Positions 43,935-53,459 of a stretch of 64,000 nt of DNA are shown here, piece after piece. The stretch is taken from positions 81,288 to 145,287 of the forward strand of contig JAEXIT010000018.1 in assembly GCA_023446155.1 (NCBI GenBank). The letters are read 5' to 3'. Made by a program: the position numbers and the translations under genes. The notes beneath the pieces are model-generated. The model was not told the DNA's origin. It did not search any database and saw only the letters and a program-made list of their open reading frames with translations. This DNA is from Bacteroidota bacterium (GTDB lineage Bacteria; Bacteroidota; Bacteroidia; Flavobacteriales; Flavobacteriaceae). How positions within the stretch are numbered: the stretch's first letter is position 1; each line of letters begins with the position of its first letter.

Positions 43935-44486
43935 ATGGCAGAATTAAATACAGGCGACGGCGGCGGTAAAGGCAAGAAAGTAAGAAGTAAAAAACAAAAC
44001 GCCGGTGTCGATTTGACAGCGATGGTGGATTTGGCATTCTTATTGATTACTTTCTTTATGTTAACGACTTCGTTGTCAAAACCTCAGTCAATGAATTTGG
44101 CAATGCCAGATAAAGATAAAACTGATCCTACAAAGATTATTGAGATTCCTGATGATCGTTCGTTAACGATTTTGATTGGAAAAGACAATAAGATTTTATG
44201 GTATAAAGGTCAGACTGCAGCACCTCTTGAAGGTCCGTCGGCAGCTCCTTTTGGAAAAGAAGGTATTCGTAAAGTAATCTTGGATCAAATTGCTAAAGTA
44301 AAAGGTATCTACGGTGCTGATCCGAAAAAAGGATTAATCGTGGTTATTAAGCCGTCTAAAGAATCTAACTATAAAAATTTAGTGGATATTTTGGATGAAA
44401 TGGCAATTACTTCGGTTCCGACTTATGCAATTGTGGATATTACACCGGATGAACTTAAAATGTTAGACAAAGAAGGAATGAATTAA
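43935..44486 (+). CDS. exbD: ExbD/TolR-family protein 2
   Basis: A 183-residue second ExbD with GVDLTAMVDLAFLLITFFML as membrane segment and conserved Asp. Its C-terminal half (YKNLVDILDEMAITSVPTYAIVDI) matches the first ExbD (YPTVKKVIDILQDQKVNKFFLV) in layout. Part of exbB-exbD-exbD-tonB. Confidence 0.9.
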   Translation: MAELNTGDGGGKGKKVRSKKQNAGVDLTAMVDLAFLLITFFMLTTSLSKPQSMNLAMPDKDKTDPTKIIEIPDDRSLTILIGKDNKILWYKGQTAAPLEGPSAAPFGKEGIRKVILDQIAKVKGIYGADPKKGLIVVIKPSKESNYKNLVDILDEMAITSVPTYAIVDITPDELKMLDKEGMN

Positions 44487-44517
44487 TTCCTTTGAGCTAA
44501 TTTTAAAAAACGAAATT

Positions 44518-45348
44518 ATGTCAAGATTAAACATATTTAAAAAAGGGTGGATTGATATGGTGTTCGAAGGCCGAAACAAGTCTTACGGAGCATATCAGTT
44601 GCGTTCAGAAAGCCCTAAAACCACAACAAGAGCTCTGGCTATCGGAATTTTGTTGTTCGGTTCTGCGGTTAGCGCTCCTTTGATTACCAGATATCTTTCC
44701 GATACACTTGGTAGCAAAAAAGAGGAGAAGCTGGACAAGGTAATCGAGACGGCTTTATTACCACCACCACCACCACCAAAAGATGAATTATTACCACCAC
44801 CACCACCGCCGGAACCACCAAAGTCGATTAACGATCAGGTGAAATTCCCGCCGCCAAAAGTTGTGGATAAAAAATTGGTTCGTGATGAAGATCCGCCAAC
44901 GGTAAAAGACCTGGAAACGGCCGACCCTGGACAAAAGAACATCAAAGGGGATAAAGAAGCCGGGGATATCAATATCGATAAGCCATCCGGAGAGGGGCCT
45001 AAAGGTTCCGATATCGTAGAAGAAAACCCGAACAAAGTATATATGGCCGTAGAAGTGGCGCCGGAATTCCCAGGAGGTATGGCCGGATTCAACAAATACG
45101 TTCAGAAAAACTTTAGATCACCGGAAGTTGACGAAGGAGTGAAAGTATTGCGTGTTATTGTTGGTTTCGTTGTAGAAAAAGACGGTAGCTTAACCGATAT
45201 TAAAGTTCTGAGAGATCCGGGATACGGAATGGGTAAAGAAGCAATTCGTATGTTACAAAACGCTCCTAAGTGGAAACCGGGAGTTCAGAACGGTAGAGCG
45301 GTTCGTGTGGCGTATAACTTACCAATTACTATTCAAGTAGGAGAATAA
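44518..45348 (+). CDS. tonB: Energy transducer TonB
   Basis: A 276-residue TonB: cytoplasmic tip with the motif KGWIDMVFEGRNKSYGAYQLR common in Bacteroidota TonB, one membrane segment (about 42-62), a proline-rich spacer (PPPPPPKDELLPPPPPPEPP), and a C-terminal domain (about 180-276, VLRVIVGFVVEKDGSLTDIKVLRDPGYGMGKEA in two parts). It transmits energy to outer-membrane receptors such as the SusC-type protein at 53.5 kb. Confidence 0.94.
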   Translation: MSRLNIFKKGWIDMVFEGRNKSYGAYQLRSESPKTTTRALAIGILLFGSAVSAPLITRYLSDTLGSKKEEKLDKVIETALLPPPPPPKDELLPPPPPPEPPKSINDQVKFPPPKVVDKKLVRDEDPPTVKDLETADPGQKNIKGDKEAGDINIDKPSGEGPKGSDIVEENPNKVYMAVEVAPEFPGGMAGFNKYVQKNFRSPEVDEGVKVLRVIVGFVVEKDGSLTDIKVLRDPGYGMGKEAIRMLQNAPKWKPGVQNGRAVRVAYNLPITIQVGE

Positions 45349-45357
45349 TAATTTTCT

Positions 45358-45582
45358 ATGAATATATATCAAAAATTTAGACAGAAATCGCCCAAACAGC
45401 GATTTCTGTTTGTTTTAGGACTTGTCTTCCTGAGTTTGTATCTTTTTATGGCTGCAACATTGATCATCTGGAAATCAATGCCTGTGGAGTTGCCATACAG
45501 GAATAGGGTGATTTTAGCCGTGATACTAATTGTATATGCCGCGTTTCGTTTTGTCCGGTTGTTGCAACAGGATGATAATTAA
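45358..45582 (+). CDS. Small two-segment membrane protein
   Basis: A 74-residue protein with two hydrophobic segments (about 16-38 and 50-66) and basic ends. I do not recognise a family. It begins 9 bp after tonB and may be co-transcribed with it. Confidence 0.7.
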   Translation: MNIYQKFRQKSPKQRFLFVLGLVFLSLYLFMAATLIIWKSMPVELPYRNRVILAVILIVYAAFRFVRLLQQDDN

Positions 45583-45636
45583 GTAAATTATAACTTTAAT
45601 TTAGCAACTTCAATTTCGATGCTAGTAAAAAAGGAC

Positions 45637-45644
45637 TAACTTTG
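45637..45644 (+). promoter_or_regulatory. Promoter -7 element before the PstS-like gene
   Basis: TAACTTTG is an exact TAnnTTTG, about 37 bases before the ATG at 45681. Confidence 0.6.
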
Positions 45645-45680
45645 TAGCTAACCTTATTCAAAATTGAGTTGATTTTCTTT

Positions 45681-46601
45681 ATGAAAAAGAATATTTTTAG
45701 ATTGGGATTACTTTTCGGGATTGGCTTGCTTGCGGTTCAGATAGGATGTAAAAAATCAGAAGCCGCAACTGAGGATATCGAAGAAACTCCGGTGTCCGGA
45801 AAAGCAACGGTTCTGGTAGAGGAAACCATCTTCCCGATTATAGATGACGAAGCGACACTTTTTGAAAACGAATACGATCGTGCCAAATTAACGCTGGAAC
45901 AAAAAACGGAAACCGAAATACTACAATCCGTTTATCAGAACAAAGCCCAGATTGTGGTGTTACCCCGAACATTGGATTCATTGGAATTGAAAAATTTCAG
46001 AAGTAAACAAATTATTCCCCGTATTACCGAGATCGGTACCGATGCGGCAGCATTTATCGTAAATGCCAAACAAGCCGATTCGATTATTACAACTGAGGAA
46101 ATTGTGTCCGTGATGTTGGGGAAAAAGTCTACAAAAATCAAGAACCTGGTGTTTGACAATGCAAATTCCAGTACGGTTCGAACCCTGAAAGACTTTGCCG
46201 GTATACAAGAATTGCCTGCAAACGGTGTTTTTTCACTAAAATCGAATGGAGAATTACTCAATTATATCGCTACCCATACCGATGCGGTTGGTGTAGTTGG
46301 CGTGAACTGGTTGTTGCAAACACCACGAGAACTTCAAAATGCCGTTTTAAATGTTAAAGTTTTAGGGGTAAATAACAATAAACTTAAGAATAATAAGTTC
46401 TTTAAACCGACACAAAACAACATTGCAACTGGAGAATACCCGGTTACCCGAAAATTATATATGTTAAATTTTCAGGGAACAACCGGTTTAGGCATGGGGT
46501 TTGCCTCTTTTGTAGCAGGGCAGAAAGGTCAGCGTATTATGCTAAAGTCCGGACTGGTACCCGCTATTATGCCAACAAGGGAAATCCAGGTGCGTAATTA
46601 A
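45681..46601 (+). CDS. PstS-like substrate-binding lipoprotein
   Basis: A 306-residue protein from ATG 45681; a TTG at 45669 would add four residues. The lipobox LLAVQIGC places it as a lipoprotein. The body resembles PstS-type periplasmic binding proteins (two lobes; TDAAAFIVN, SNGELLNYIATHTDAVGVVGVNWLL). No Pst permease or ATPase is nearby; instead it sits between tonB and a TPR gene, an arrangement I recall from other Bacteroidota. Ligand phosphate is not certain. Confidence 0.8.
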   Translation: MKKNIFRLGLLFGIGLLAVQIGCKKSEAATEDIEETPVSGKATVLVEETIFPIIDDEATLFENEYDRAKLTLEQKTETEILQSVYQNKAQIVVLPRTLDSLELKNFRSKQIIPRITEIGTDAAAFIVNAKQADSIITTEEIVSVMLGKKSTKIKNLVFDNANSSTVRTLKDFAGIQELPANGVFSLKSNGELLNYIATHTDAVGVVGVNWLLQTPRELQNAVLNVKVLGVNNNKLKNNKFFKPTQNNIATGEYPVTRKLYMLNFQGTTGLGMGFASFVAGQKGQRIMLKSGLVPAIMPTREIQVRN

Positions 46602-46639
46602 ATTTAGAAAACCAAATAATAATAAATAAGACTATAAAA

Positions 46640-48298
46640 ATGAAGAATGTAAAAGTTTTTAGTTTGTTACTGTCTGTGATTGGTACAGCCACTTTTGCAC
46701 AGGATTTGGAGCAGGCGAAAAAAGCAGTTGATGCAGAGCAGTATGAAAAAGCGAAAAAGATATTAAAATCTTTAGTAGTGTCGGATCCAAATAATGGTAG
46801 AAACTTTTTCTATCTGGGAGATTTATATCTTAACGAACAAGCGGCCGACTCTGCTAAAATTTTCTTTGAAAAAGGTTTAGCAGCCAAAGATAAAGGAGCG
46901 ATCAACTACATCGGTCTGGGAGAAATCAACCTGGATAACGGTGATGGTTTTGGAGCGGAAGCAAATTTTGCCAAAGCAACAAAAGATCTTAAAAAGAAAG
47001 ATACCGAAGAATATCTGTTAATCGGTAGAGCCTATACAAAATCTGAACGACCGGATTATAAAAAAGCAATTGAGAACCTGAAAAAAGTTTTAGTTGTTGA
47101 TCCGAAATCGGCTCAGGCGTATTTAAGCCTTGGTGATGCCTATTACGGAGAGCGCAGTACAAACGAAGCGTATAGCGCTTATCGTAATGCCTACGATTAT
47201 GATAACACCTTATTGATGGCTAAAATCAAATTGGCGGTTATCACCAAAAATGCAAAAGCATTCCCGGAAGCGGTAAAATCATTCAATGAAATCGTGGCTA
47301 CAAACCCTAATTATGGTCCGGTTTATAGAGAATTAGCCGAAACGTATTACCACTGGGGAGCAACCGAAACGTCAAATTATAATGCTTATGTGAAAAAAGC
47401 ATTGGAGTACTATGAGAAATATATGAGCTTAACCGATTATTCGTTAGAGTCTCGTATGCGTCATGCTGACTTCCTGATTTTGGCTAAAGATTATAAAGCT
47501 TTGGAAGCAGAGGCTAAAAAAATGCAACAGCTTGACAAAGTAAACCCTAGAATCTTACGTTATTTAGGATACTCGGCTCACGAAAATGGAAACCACCAGG
47601 AAAGTGTGAAAGCCTTAAATGAGTACATCTCTAAAGTAGAGGCTAAGAAAATTATCGCAAGAGATTACCTGTATTTAGGTTTGGCTAAAATCGCTTTGTC
47701 TAAAGGAGCTGATGGAAAATATGAAAAAGTAATGTATGATCAGGGAATTGATGAGCTTAACAAAGCTGTTGAAAAAGACCCTGTAATCGCTACAGAATTA
47801 AACGAAATCGGATTAAAACTTTTCAAAGAGAAATTCTATAGAGAAGCTGGGAAAATCTTCGAAGTGGCGGTTAAAAACCAAAAATCGAAAAACTTCCTGT
47901 ATGATAACTTCTACTTAGGATATGCATTGTACTTTGACTATGATGAGAAAACATCACCAAAAGACGAGTTGGTAAAAGCCGATGCCGCTTTCACAAATGT
48001 AATTGCCGCTTCGCCAACAACTCAGGATGCACACTTATACAAAGCAAAAGTAAACCGTGTGATGGATACGCCGGAATCTAAAAGAGTGATGGTTTCATCG
48101 TACGAGCAGTATGTGAAAATTGTAAAAGAAAAAGGAGAAACGGAGAAAGCTAAAAACAACCTGATCGAAGCGTATACCTATGTGGGAGCGTACTATGCGA
48201 ACAATGGTGAAAAAGCCAAAGCGATAGAAAACTTAAAAGAGTTGTTAGTATTGGAACCAGGTAACAAATATGCTACCGATACCTTGAAAAAATTGTAA
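46640..48298 (+). CDS. Exported tetratricopeptide-repeat protein
   Basis: A 552-residue protein with signal peptide MKNVKVFSLLLSVIGTATFAQ, followed almost entirely by TPR helices (e.g. AKKILKSLVVSDPNNGRNFFYLG, AIENLKKVLVVDPKSAQAYLSLGDAYYG, AIENLKELLVLEPGNKYAT). Likely a periplasmic scaffold. It is 38 bp after the PstS-like gene and probably co-transcribed, so it may help the TonB or PstS-like system; that link is inferred from order. Confidence 0.88.
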   Translation: MKNVKVFSLLLSVIGTATFAQDLEQAKKAVDAEQYEKAKKILKSLVVSDPNNGRNFFYLGDLYLNEQAADSAKIFFEKGLAAKDKGAINYIGLGEINLDNGDGFGAEANFAKATKDLKKKDTEEYLLIGRAYTKSERPDYKKAIENLKKVLVVDPKSAQAYLSLGDAYYGERSTNEAYSAYRNAYDYDNTLLMAKIKLAVITKNAKAFPEAVKSFNEIVATNPNYGPVYRELAETYYHWGATETSNYNAYVKKALEYYEKYMSLTDYSLESRMRHADFLILAKDYKALEAEAKKMQQLDKVNPRILRYLGYSAHENGNHQESVKALNEYISKVEAKKIIARDYLYLGLAKIALSKGADGKYEKVMYDQGIDELNKAVEKDPVIATELNEIGLKLFKEKFYREAGKIFEVAVKNQKSKNFLYDNFYLGYALYFDYDEKTSPKDELVKADAAFTNVIAASPTTQDAHLYKAKVNRVMDTPESKRVMVSSYEQYVKIVKEKGETEKAKNNLIEAYTYVGAYYANNGEKAKAIENLKELLVLEPGNKYATDTLKKL

Positions 48299-48318
48299 TA
48301 ACAACCGTTTGTTGTAAT

Positions 48319-48346
48319 AAAAGCCGATGAATTTTCATCGGCTTTT
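48319..48346 (+). terminator. Terminator of the TPR gene
   Basis: AAAAGCCGATGAA (48319-48331), short loop, TTCATCGGCTTTT (48334-48346). Confidence 0.85.
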
Positions 48347-48431
48347 TATTTTGTAGTTGGATCAACTGATAAACTTTAGTTAATTCTGAATAAGCTTTTT
48401 ATGTTTTACGGTGATAAAAACGCAAAATCCG

Positions 48432-48439
48432 TATCTTTG
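48432..48439 (+). promoter_or_regulatory. queE promoter -7 element
   Basis: TATCTTTG is an exact TAnnTTTG, 19 bases before the queE ATG. Confidence 0.6.
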
Positions 48440-48458
48440 CAGACTATTTTAGAAAAAA

Positions 48459-49091
48459 ATGCTGAAAAAAGAAATTCAATTAGCGGTAGAAAAAGGCGAG
48501 ATGTTGCCTTTAATGGAGGAATTTTACACCATCCAGGGTGAAGGATATCACACCGGAACGGCGGCTTATTTTATCCGAATAGGCGGTTGTGACGTGGGAT
48601 GTCATTGGTGTGATGTAAAAGAAAGCTGGAATGCCGAATTGCATCCGCCAACTGAAACGGATCTGATCGTAGCGAATGCCAAGCAATATGCAGAAACCGT
48701 AGTGATCACCGGAGGAGAACCATTAACCTGGAACATGGATCCGTTAACCGCGAAGTTAAAAGACCAAAATCTTAGAGTACATATCGAGACTTCGGGTGCT
48801 TATTCGTTATCCGGAACCTGGGATTGGATTTGTTTGTCTCCCAAAAAGACAAAATTGCCACAGGAGGATGTATATGCTCAGGCGCATGAATTAAAGATGA
48901 TCATTCACAATAAACACGACTTTTTGTTTGCTGAAGAGCAAGCTGCCAAAGTAAACGACAAGGCCATATTGTTCCTGCAACCGGAGTGGAGTAAAAAGGA
49001 AGAAATGACCCCTTTAATCGTCGATTATGTAATGAATAATCCAAAATGGAGGGTTTCGCTGCAGACGCATAAATATTTGAATATTCCATAA
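48459..49091 (+). CDS. queE: 7-carboxy-7-deazaguanine synthase
   Basis: A 210-residue radical-SAM enzyme of queuosine precursor synthesis. It has the modified cluster motif in IGGCDVGCHWCDVKESW at about 47-63 (Cys-x3-Cys-x2-Cys), FYTIQGEG near the N-terminus, and TGGEPLTW at about 87. Short length and the SAM-dependent chemistry fit QueE. Together with queA it shows that part of the queuosine pathway is encoded in this window. Confidence 0.93.
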   Translation: MLKKEIQLAVEKGEMLPLMEEFYTIQGEGYHTGTAAYFIRIGGCDVGCHWCDVKESWNAELHPPTETDLIVANAKQYAETVVITGGEPLTWNMDPLTAKLKDQNLRVHIETSGAYSLSGTWDWICLSPKKTKLPQEDVYAQAHELKMIIHNKHDFLFAEEQAAKVNDKAILFLQPEWSKKEEMTPLIVDYVMNNPKWRVSLQTHKYLNIP

Positions 49092-49131
49092 AAAGACTTA
49101 TATTTATCGACCATTAATTAATTAAAAAACG

Positions 49132-49539
49132 ATGAAAAAAATAGTTTTAACATTTGCCTTGGTACTTGCAGCGCAAATCGGAATGGCACAAACCAATGAG
49201 GCCTTCAAAAAAGACGTATTAAAGGTGATTGAAGTAACCGGTTCGGCTAGCCAGATGAAATTGGCTAAAGATCAGATTCTGAAAATGATCCCTAAAGAAA
49301 AGCAAACGGCTTTCCTGGTTGAGTTCGACGCTTCGTTACCATCGTTATACGATAAAATCGCTAAGGTATATATGGAAGAATATTCTCATAACGATATCAA
49401 GCAGATTTTAAAGTTTTATGAAACTCCGGTAGGTAAAAAAATGACCGAAAAAGCAGGTGTAATCGCTGAGAAAAATATGGCTGCTAGTCAGGAGTGGGGA
49501 AGTTCACTACAAGGTATGATGATGAAATACATGCAATAA
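49132..49539 (+). CDS. DUF2059 exported protein
   Basis: A 135-residue protein with signal peptide ending GMAQ and a helical body resembling DUF2059 (QILKMIPKEKQTAFLVEFDAS ... LKFYETPVGKKMTEKAGVI). The FYxTPxGKK motif is the family hallmark. Function unknown. Confidence 0.87.
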   Translation: MKKIVLTFALVLAAQIGMAQTNEAFKKDVLKVIEVTGSASQMKLAKDQILKMIPKEKQTAFLVEFDASLPSLYDKIAKVYMEEYSHNDIKQILKFYETPVGKKMTEKAGVIAEKNMAASQEWGSSLQGMMMKYMQ

Positions 49540-49570
49540 TAACGGCATTTTTTTCATTCCTATATAAAAC

Positions 49571-49597
49571 AAAAAGAGTCCTTTTCGGGACTCTTTT
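49571..49597. terminator. Bidirectional terminator after the DUF2059 gene
   Basis: AAAAAGAGTCC (49571-49581), loop TTTTC, GGACTCTTTTT (49587-49597). Confidence 0.9.
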
Positions 49598-49603
49598 TTT
49601 ATG

Positions 49604-50320
49604 TTATAATTTAAGATGTGTTAGTCGGGCGAGATAGTCGTAATGTTCTCCTTCTTTGACCAGTTCGCAGTGCAAACCATTGGCATGAGCCGCATTTTGC
49701 AGGGTATTGTAATCGATATAAACCCAGTCAAAAGCGTCCTCTTGTTGGCCTTTATAGCGTACCTGGAAAACCAGTTCTCCATAATATTCCATGTTCGATG
49801 GAATCCATTTGCCACCGTCTTCATCTTCGTCAAACATATAAATAATATCCGAGCTGTCGATCAGGATTTGTCCGTTTGCTGTTAAAAGCGATTTTAGTTT
49901 TTGTAGAAAGCCGGCCACACGATTGAGTTTGCCACAAAGTCCGGTACCATTCATCAACAATAAAATCGTGTCGTATTGCGTAGTATCGGATATTGTCATG
50001 ACGTCTTGAACCGATACGTGTTGTAAACCTCTTAACCGACAGGCTTCCACCGCATTTTCGGAGATGTCGATGGCTGTAACATCCAATCCTTTTTCCTGTA
50101 AGTACAAGCTATGACTTCCGGCGCCACAACCCACATCCAATATTTTTCCTTTGGCCAGTTGTAACGCTTTTTGTTCAATTCCGGGCATACCGTCGTAACC
50201 GCGAAACAAATAAGCCACCGACATACTATCGGCTTCCGTCAGTGATGTTTCGGTGATAATATCTTCCGGAGCATTGTTTGTCTGGTAATCCAGAATGGCT
50301 TTTCCAATCAGGTCTTTCAT
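49604..50320 (-). CDS. Class I SAM-dependent methyltransferase
   Basis: A 238-residue methyltransferase with motif I ILDVGCGAGSHSLYL at about 61-75 and motif II VTAIDISENAVEAC. LLLMNGTGLCG is at about 132-142. Substrate unknown. Transcribed divergently from the YkgJ-type gene. Confidence 0.87.
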   Translation of the reverse strand: MKDLIGKAILDYQTNNAPEDIITETSLTEADSMSVAYLFRGYDGMPGIEQKALQLAKGKILDVGCGAGSHSLYLQEKGLDVTAIDISENAVEACRLRGLQHVSVQDVMTISDTTQYDTILLLMNGTGLCGKLNRVAGFLQKLKSLLTANGQILIDSSDIIYMFDEDEDGGKWIPSNMEYYGELVFQVRYKGQQEDAFDWVYIDYNTLQNAAHANGLHCELVKEGEHYDYLARLTHLKL

Positions 50321-50379
50321 TATTTAGTTTGTATCTTATAGCGGTTATTTGTTTATTTGCCAGGTGAATGATCTCCAAT

Positions 50380-50874
50380 ATGGACAATGTTATAAAAAAT
50401 CTACCTAAGCTTGCCAAAGATAAGCATAACGAAAACAAAAAGTATTTCGATAAGCTGAAAAAGAAGCCGCCCAAAAATCTGGACTATGTGATGCAGGATT
50501 TGCACGATGCCGAATTCCGCAAAACGGATTGCCTGAAATGTGCGAATTGTTGTAAAACAACCGGGCCTCTATTTACGTTGGCCGATGTGGAACGAATTGC
50601 CAAGCACTTTCGTCAAAAGCCGCAACAGTTTATCGAAAAGTATTTACGGATCGATGAAGACAACGATTATGTGTTGCAAAGTGTGCCGTGTACCTTTTTG
50701 GACCACGAGAATTATTGTATGATTTATGATGTCCGACCAAAAGCGTGTCGGGAGTTTCCGCATACGGATCGGAAAAAGTTCCAGCAAATCGCAAATCTGA
50801 CTCTGAAAAATGTGGCCATTTGTCCGGCCGCCTATAATATTGTGGAGGAAATGAAAAAAAAGCTACCTTTATAA
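50380..50874 (+). CDS. YkgJ-family cysteine-cluster protein
   Basis: A 164-residue protein (a start at 50368 is also possible) with Cys clusters CLKCANCCKTTGP (about 46-58), VPCTFLDHENYCMIYDVRPKAC (about 104-125, in two parts) and ICPAAYN near the end. This pattern defines the YkgJ/zinc- or iron-sulfur-cluster family. Role unknown. Confidence 0.85.
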   Translation: MDNVIKNLPKLAKDKHNENKKYFDKLKKKPPKNLDYVMQDLHDAEFRKTDCLKCANCCKTTGPLFTLADVERIAKHFRQKPQQFIEKYLRIDEDNDYVLQSVPCTFLDHENYCMIYDVRPKACREFPHTDRKKFQQIANLTLKNVAICPAAYNIVEEMKKKLPL

Positions 50875-50875
50875 C

Positions 50876-51292
50876 ATGAACATTTACAAATCGAAAATAG
50901 ATTCCGGAATTATATTGCTATTGGTGGTGTCACTGCTGATGCCTAGTATGATTTTTATTTCAGAAGGGACGTGGGAAGGTTTGTTGATGCTTTCGCTGGT
51001 TGCGATTTTTATAGCCTATCTGATGCGCCAGACCAAATATACTATCAACGATACAACTTTAGTGGTGAAAGCGGGATTTATGGTCAATATCAAAATTGCG
51101 ATTTCCGATATTATTTCGGTGACTAAAACGGATAGTATAGTAAGCGCTCCGGCAAATTCGATAACCGATCGTATCGAAATCAAATATCAGCATACAAAAA
51201 GTGAAAAAAGTGTGATCATTTCACCAAAAGAAAGAGATGCTTTTCTAAATCAGTTAGTGAAAATTAATCCGGATATCCAGGTTGTACTTTAG
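50876..51292 (+). CDS. PH-domain membrane protein
   Basis: A 138-residue protein with two hydrophobic segments near the N-terminus (about 12-28 and 34-52) followed by a bacterial PH-like domain (YTINDTTLVVKAGFMVNIKIAISDIISV, in two halves). Follows the YkgJ-family gene by one base. Function unknown. Confidence 0.75.
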   Translation: MNIYKSKIDSGIILLLVVSLLMPSMIFISEGTWEGLLMLSLVAIFIAYLMRQTKYTINDTTLVVKAGFMVNIKIAISDIISVTKTDSIVSAPANSITDRIEIKYQHTKSEKSVIISPKERDAFLNQLVKINPDIQVVL

Positions 51293-51304
51293 TAGGAATG
51301 GCTT

Positions 51305-52069
51305 TTATTGATCCAACCACTTTTTAAAAGCATTAATTTCGTTTTTGCTAACCAATATCGGCGCGTTATCTTTGATGGTGTGATCTACTACAATCTCTAC
51401 TTTTTGACTCGAATGGCGGATTACTTCTTTAATCGCCGAACGATGTAAAATATATTTCCGGTTTACTTTAAAGAAAAACTCCGGATTTAATTTACCGATA
51501 ACATCCTTGATCGTATCGTCATATAAAAAGCTATTCCCGTTTGTTGTAAATATAAACAGGTGTTTTCCCGATCCCATAAACGAAAGAATATCGGAATCAT
51601 TAATCGAAATAAAGCGATAACCGTGATTTACGAGAAAGCGTTTTTGATGTTGATCAACGCTTTTATCATCGATAGTCGCCAGCGATTGCACTGTCTGATT
51701 AATGTCGAAAGCACTTTTTAGTTTTTTGTATTTGGAAAGGGCTTCCAGTAATTCTTCTTCTTCAAAAGGTTTTAGGAGATAGTCGATCGTAAAATGTTTG
51801 AACACTTTGATGGCATACGCATCATAAGCAGTTACAAAAATGATCGGGCTGGAAATGGAAATGGTCTCAAAGATGTCGAGACTTTTACCGTCGCCTAAAT
51901 GGATGTCCATAAAAACAAGGTCAACAGTGTTTTCCTTAAAAAAAGCGATGGCCTCTTTTACCGAGGGGAGAATGGTAATGTCTGATATCGAAAGGATTTC
52001 CTGGCGCTCTAAAATGGCTTTTAGATAACCGGAAGCTAGGCGTTCATCCTCAACAATAGCAATCTTCAT
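51305..52069 (-). CDS. LytTR-type response regulator
   Basis: A 254-residue regulator: receiver domain (about 1-120) with Asp8/Glu9-type acidic pocket (VEDE), phospho-acceptor Asp55 in VFMDIHLGDG, and Lys in LLKPFEEEE; LytTR DNA-binding domain (about 150-254). LytTR proteins bind pairs of short direct repeats about two helical turns apart. It is immediately downstream of the susD terminator and on the same strand as a LytS-like kinase gene 7.5 kb upstream, its likely partner. Confidence 0.92.
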   Translation of the reverse strand: MKIAIVEDERLASGYLKAILERQEILSISDITILPSVKEAIAFFKENTVDLVFMDIHLGDGKSLDIFETISISSPIIFVTAYDAYAIKVFKHFTIDYLLKPFEEEELLEALSKYKKLKSAFDINQTVQSLATIDDKSVDQHQKRFLVNHGYRFISINDSDILSFMGSGKHLFIFTTNGNSFLYDDTIKDVIGKLNPEFFFKVNRKYILHRSAIKEVIRHSSQKVEIVVDHTIKDNAPILVSKNEINAFKKWLDQ

Positions 52070-52091
52070 TTTTACTTTTTTGTGTAAAAAT

Positions 52092-52120
52092 AAAAAAAAG
52101 TCCCGGTTTATTACCGGGAC
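52092..52120 (-). terminator. Terminator after susD
   Basis: On the minus strand GTCCCGGT (52120-52113), loop, ACCGGGAC (52107-52100), then eight T's (52099-52092). Confidence 0.88.
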
Positions 52121-52129
52121 CTCTTGAAA

Positions 52130-53449
52130 TTATAAATTTGGATTATTCAACTGTGCATTTTTCGGATACGGTAGGGTATACCTTGGATCATTTTGAACTA
52201 GTGTGAAGTTTTCACCATCCAGCTGGTGAACGATTTGTTTTTGGTTAACTCTTCGAAGGTCAAACCATCTGTGGCCTTCAACAGCGAGCTCTCGTCTTCG
52301 CTCTTCATACAGGAAGCTGGTAAAAGCATCCGCAGCCATTGCATTAACCTGAGTTTCCAATGGCGTATAGGCTGCCGGTGTATAGCGTTTCTGAGCCAAT
52401 GCCAGTACGGCAGATTTTGCTTGTGACAAATCACCTAGTTTTGCCGATGCTTCTGCCTTGATCAGGTAAAGCTCCGCCGTTCTAAAGGTACATTTCTGCT
52501 CTTGTTCGCCCCCTTTAAGGAATCGGAAGCGACTTCCCGATGCCTGAAAATATAATGGAAAACGTAGATCTCCCGTCTGGTTATAGGCTCCAATCAAATC
52601 GGCTGATGCAAATGAGGCATTTTTTAACGAGTTGATAAAATCATCTTCCAAGGCCATAACCGATTCAACCGTGTTGTATTTGTTTGGAAGAACAGCGGTT
52701 GTATTTAAATCAACCAACTGGTCTTTATACGTTAGTGCCGTGTTGGCTGCCTCCAAAGCATTTTGCCATTCGTTGCGATACAAACGTACACGAGCCTCCA
52801 AAGCATAAATAGCCGCTTTCGAAAAGCGATAGTTTAATCCGGTAGCTTGCGTTGCTTGGTTTAATAAACCTTTTGCCTGATCGATGTCCGATAAAATCTG
52901 GTTGTACACATTTGCGACACTCTCCGGAATAAAATTTTGCTCCAGGTCTACTTGTAAGGCCAACGGAACCCCGCGATCGGAACCCGATGTGGCCGTATTG
53001 TAAGGCTTTCCAAAGAGATTCACCAGATCAAAATAGGTAAGGGCTCGTAAAGCGTGTGCTTCTCCTAACAATTGGTTTTTTTCGTCCGATGCCGGAATTT
53101 TAGATCCGCCGTCGTTGATCACAACATTGGTATAAAAAATGGTATTGTACAATTGAGCCCATTGGAAACTTGTCGTAGCCGGATCAGGATTCGCATCTTT
53201 CCAGATATAGATGTCTTTGATATACGTTAACTGATCGTCGAACTCGTTTAAGGTTAATTCGTCACCACGTAAAGCCGTTAGTGATTTGTGCTGTGGATAT
53301 ACACCATAACCACGGGTCATCACTGCTCTGAAATCCTGAAGCGTTTCCGGGATTACTTTTCCTTCCGGTTTAATATCCAGATAATCATCACAACTGGTCA
53401 TCCCGATTGCCGCTACAGCCAGAACAATATATTTTGATAGTTTTTTCAT
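52130..53449 (-). CDS. SusD/RagB-family outer-membrane lipoprotein
   Basis: A 439-residue lipoprotein (lipobox ending GMTSC) beginning DDYLDIKPEGKVIP, the classic SusD start. TPR-like helices of the family are visible (EAHALRALTYFDLVNLFG, FTSFLYEERRRELAVEGHRWFDLRR). It forms the lid over the SusC-type transporter encoded 10 bp upstream. It lies behind the metalloprotease gene, so the cargo may be peptides rather than glycans. Confidence 0.92.
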   Translation of the reverse strand: MKKLSKYIVLAVAAIGMTSCDDYLDIKPEGKVIPETLQDFRAVMTRGYGVYPQHKSLTALRGDELTLNEFDDQLTYIKDIYIWKDANPDPATTSFQWAQLYNTIFYTNVVINDGGSKIPASDEKNQLLGEAHALRALTYFDLVNLFGKPYNTATSGSDRGVPLALQVDLEQNFIPESVANVYNQILSDIDQAKGLLNQATQATGLNYRFSKAAIYALEARVRLYRNEWQNALEAANTALTYKDQLVDLNTTAVLPNKYNTVESVMALEDDFINSLKNASFASADLIGAYNQTGDLRFPLYFQASGSRFRFLKGGEQEQKCTFRTAELYLIKAEASAKLGDLSQAKSAVLALAQKRYTPAAYTPLETQVNAMAADAFTSFLYEERRRELAVEGHRWFDLRRVNQKQIVHQLDGENFTLVQNDPRYTLPYPKNAQLNNPNL

Positions 53450-53459
53450 GATCTTAATT

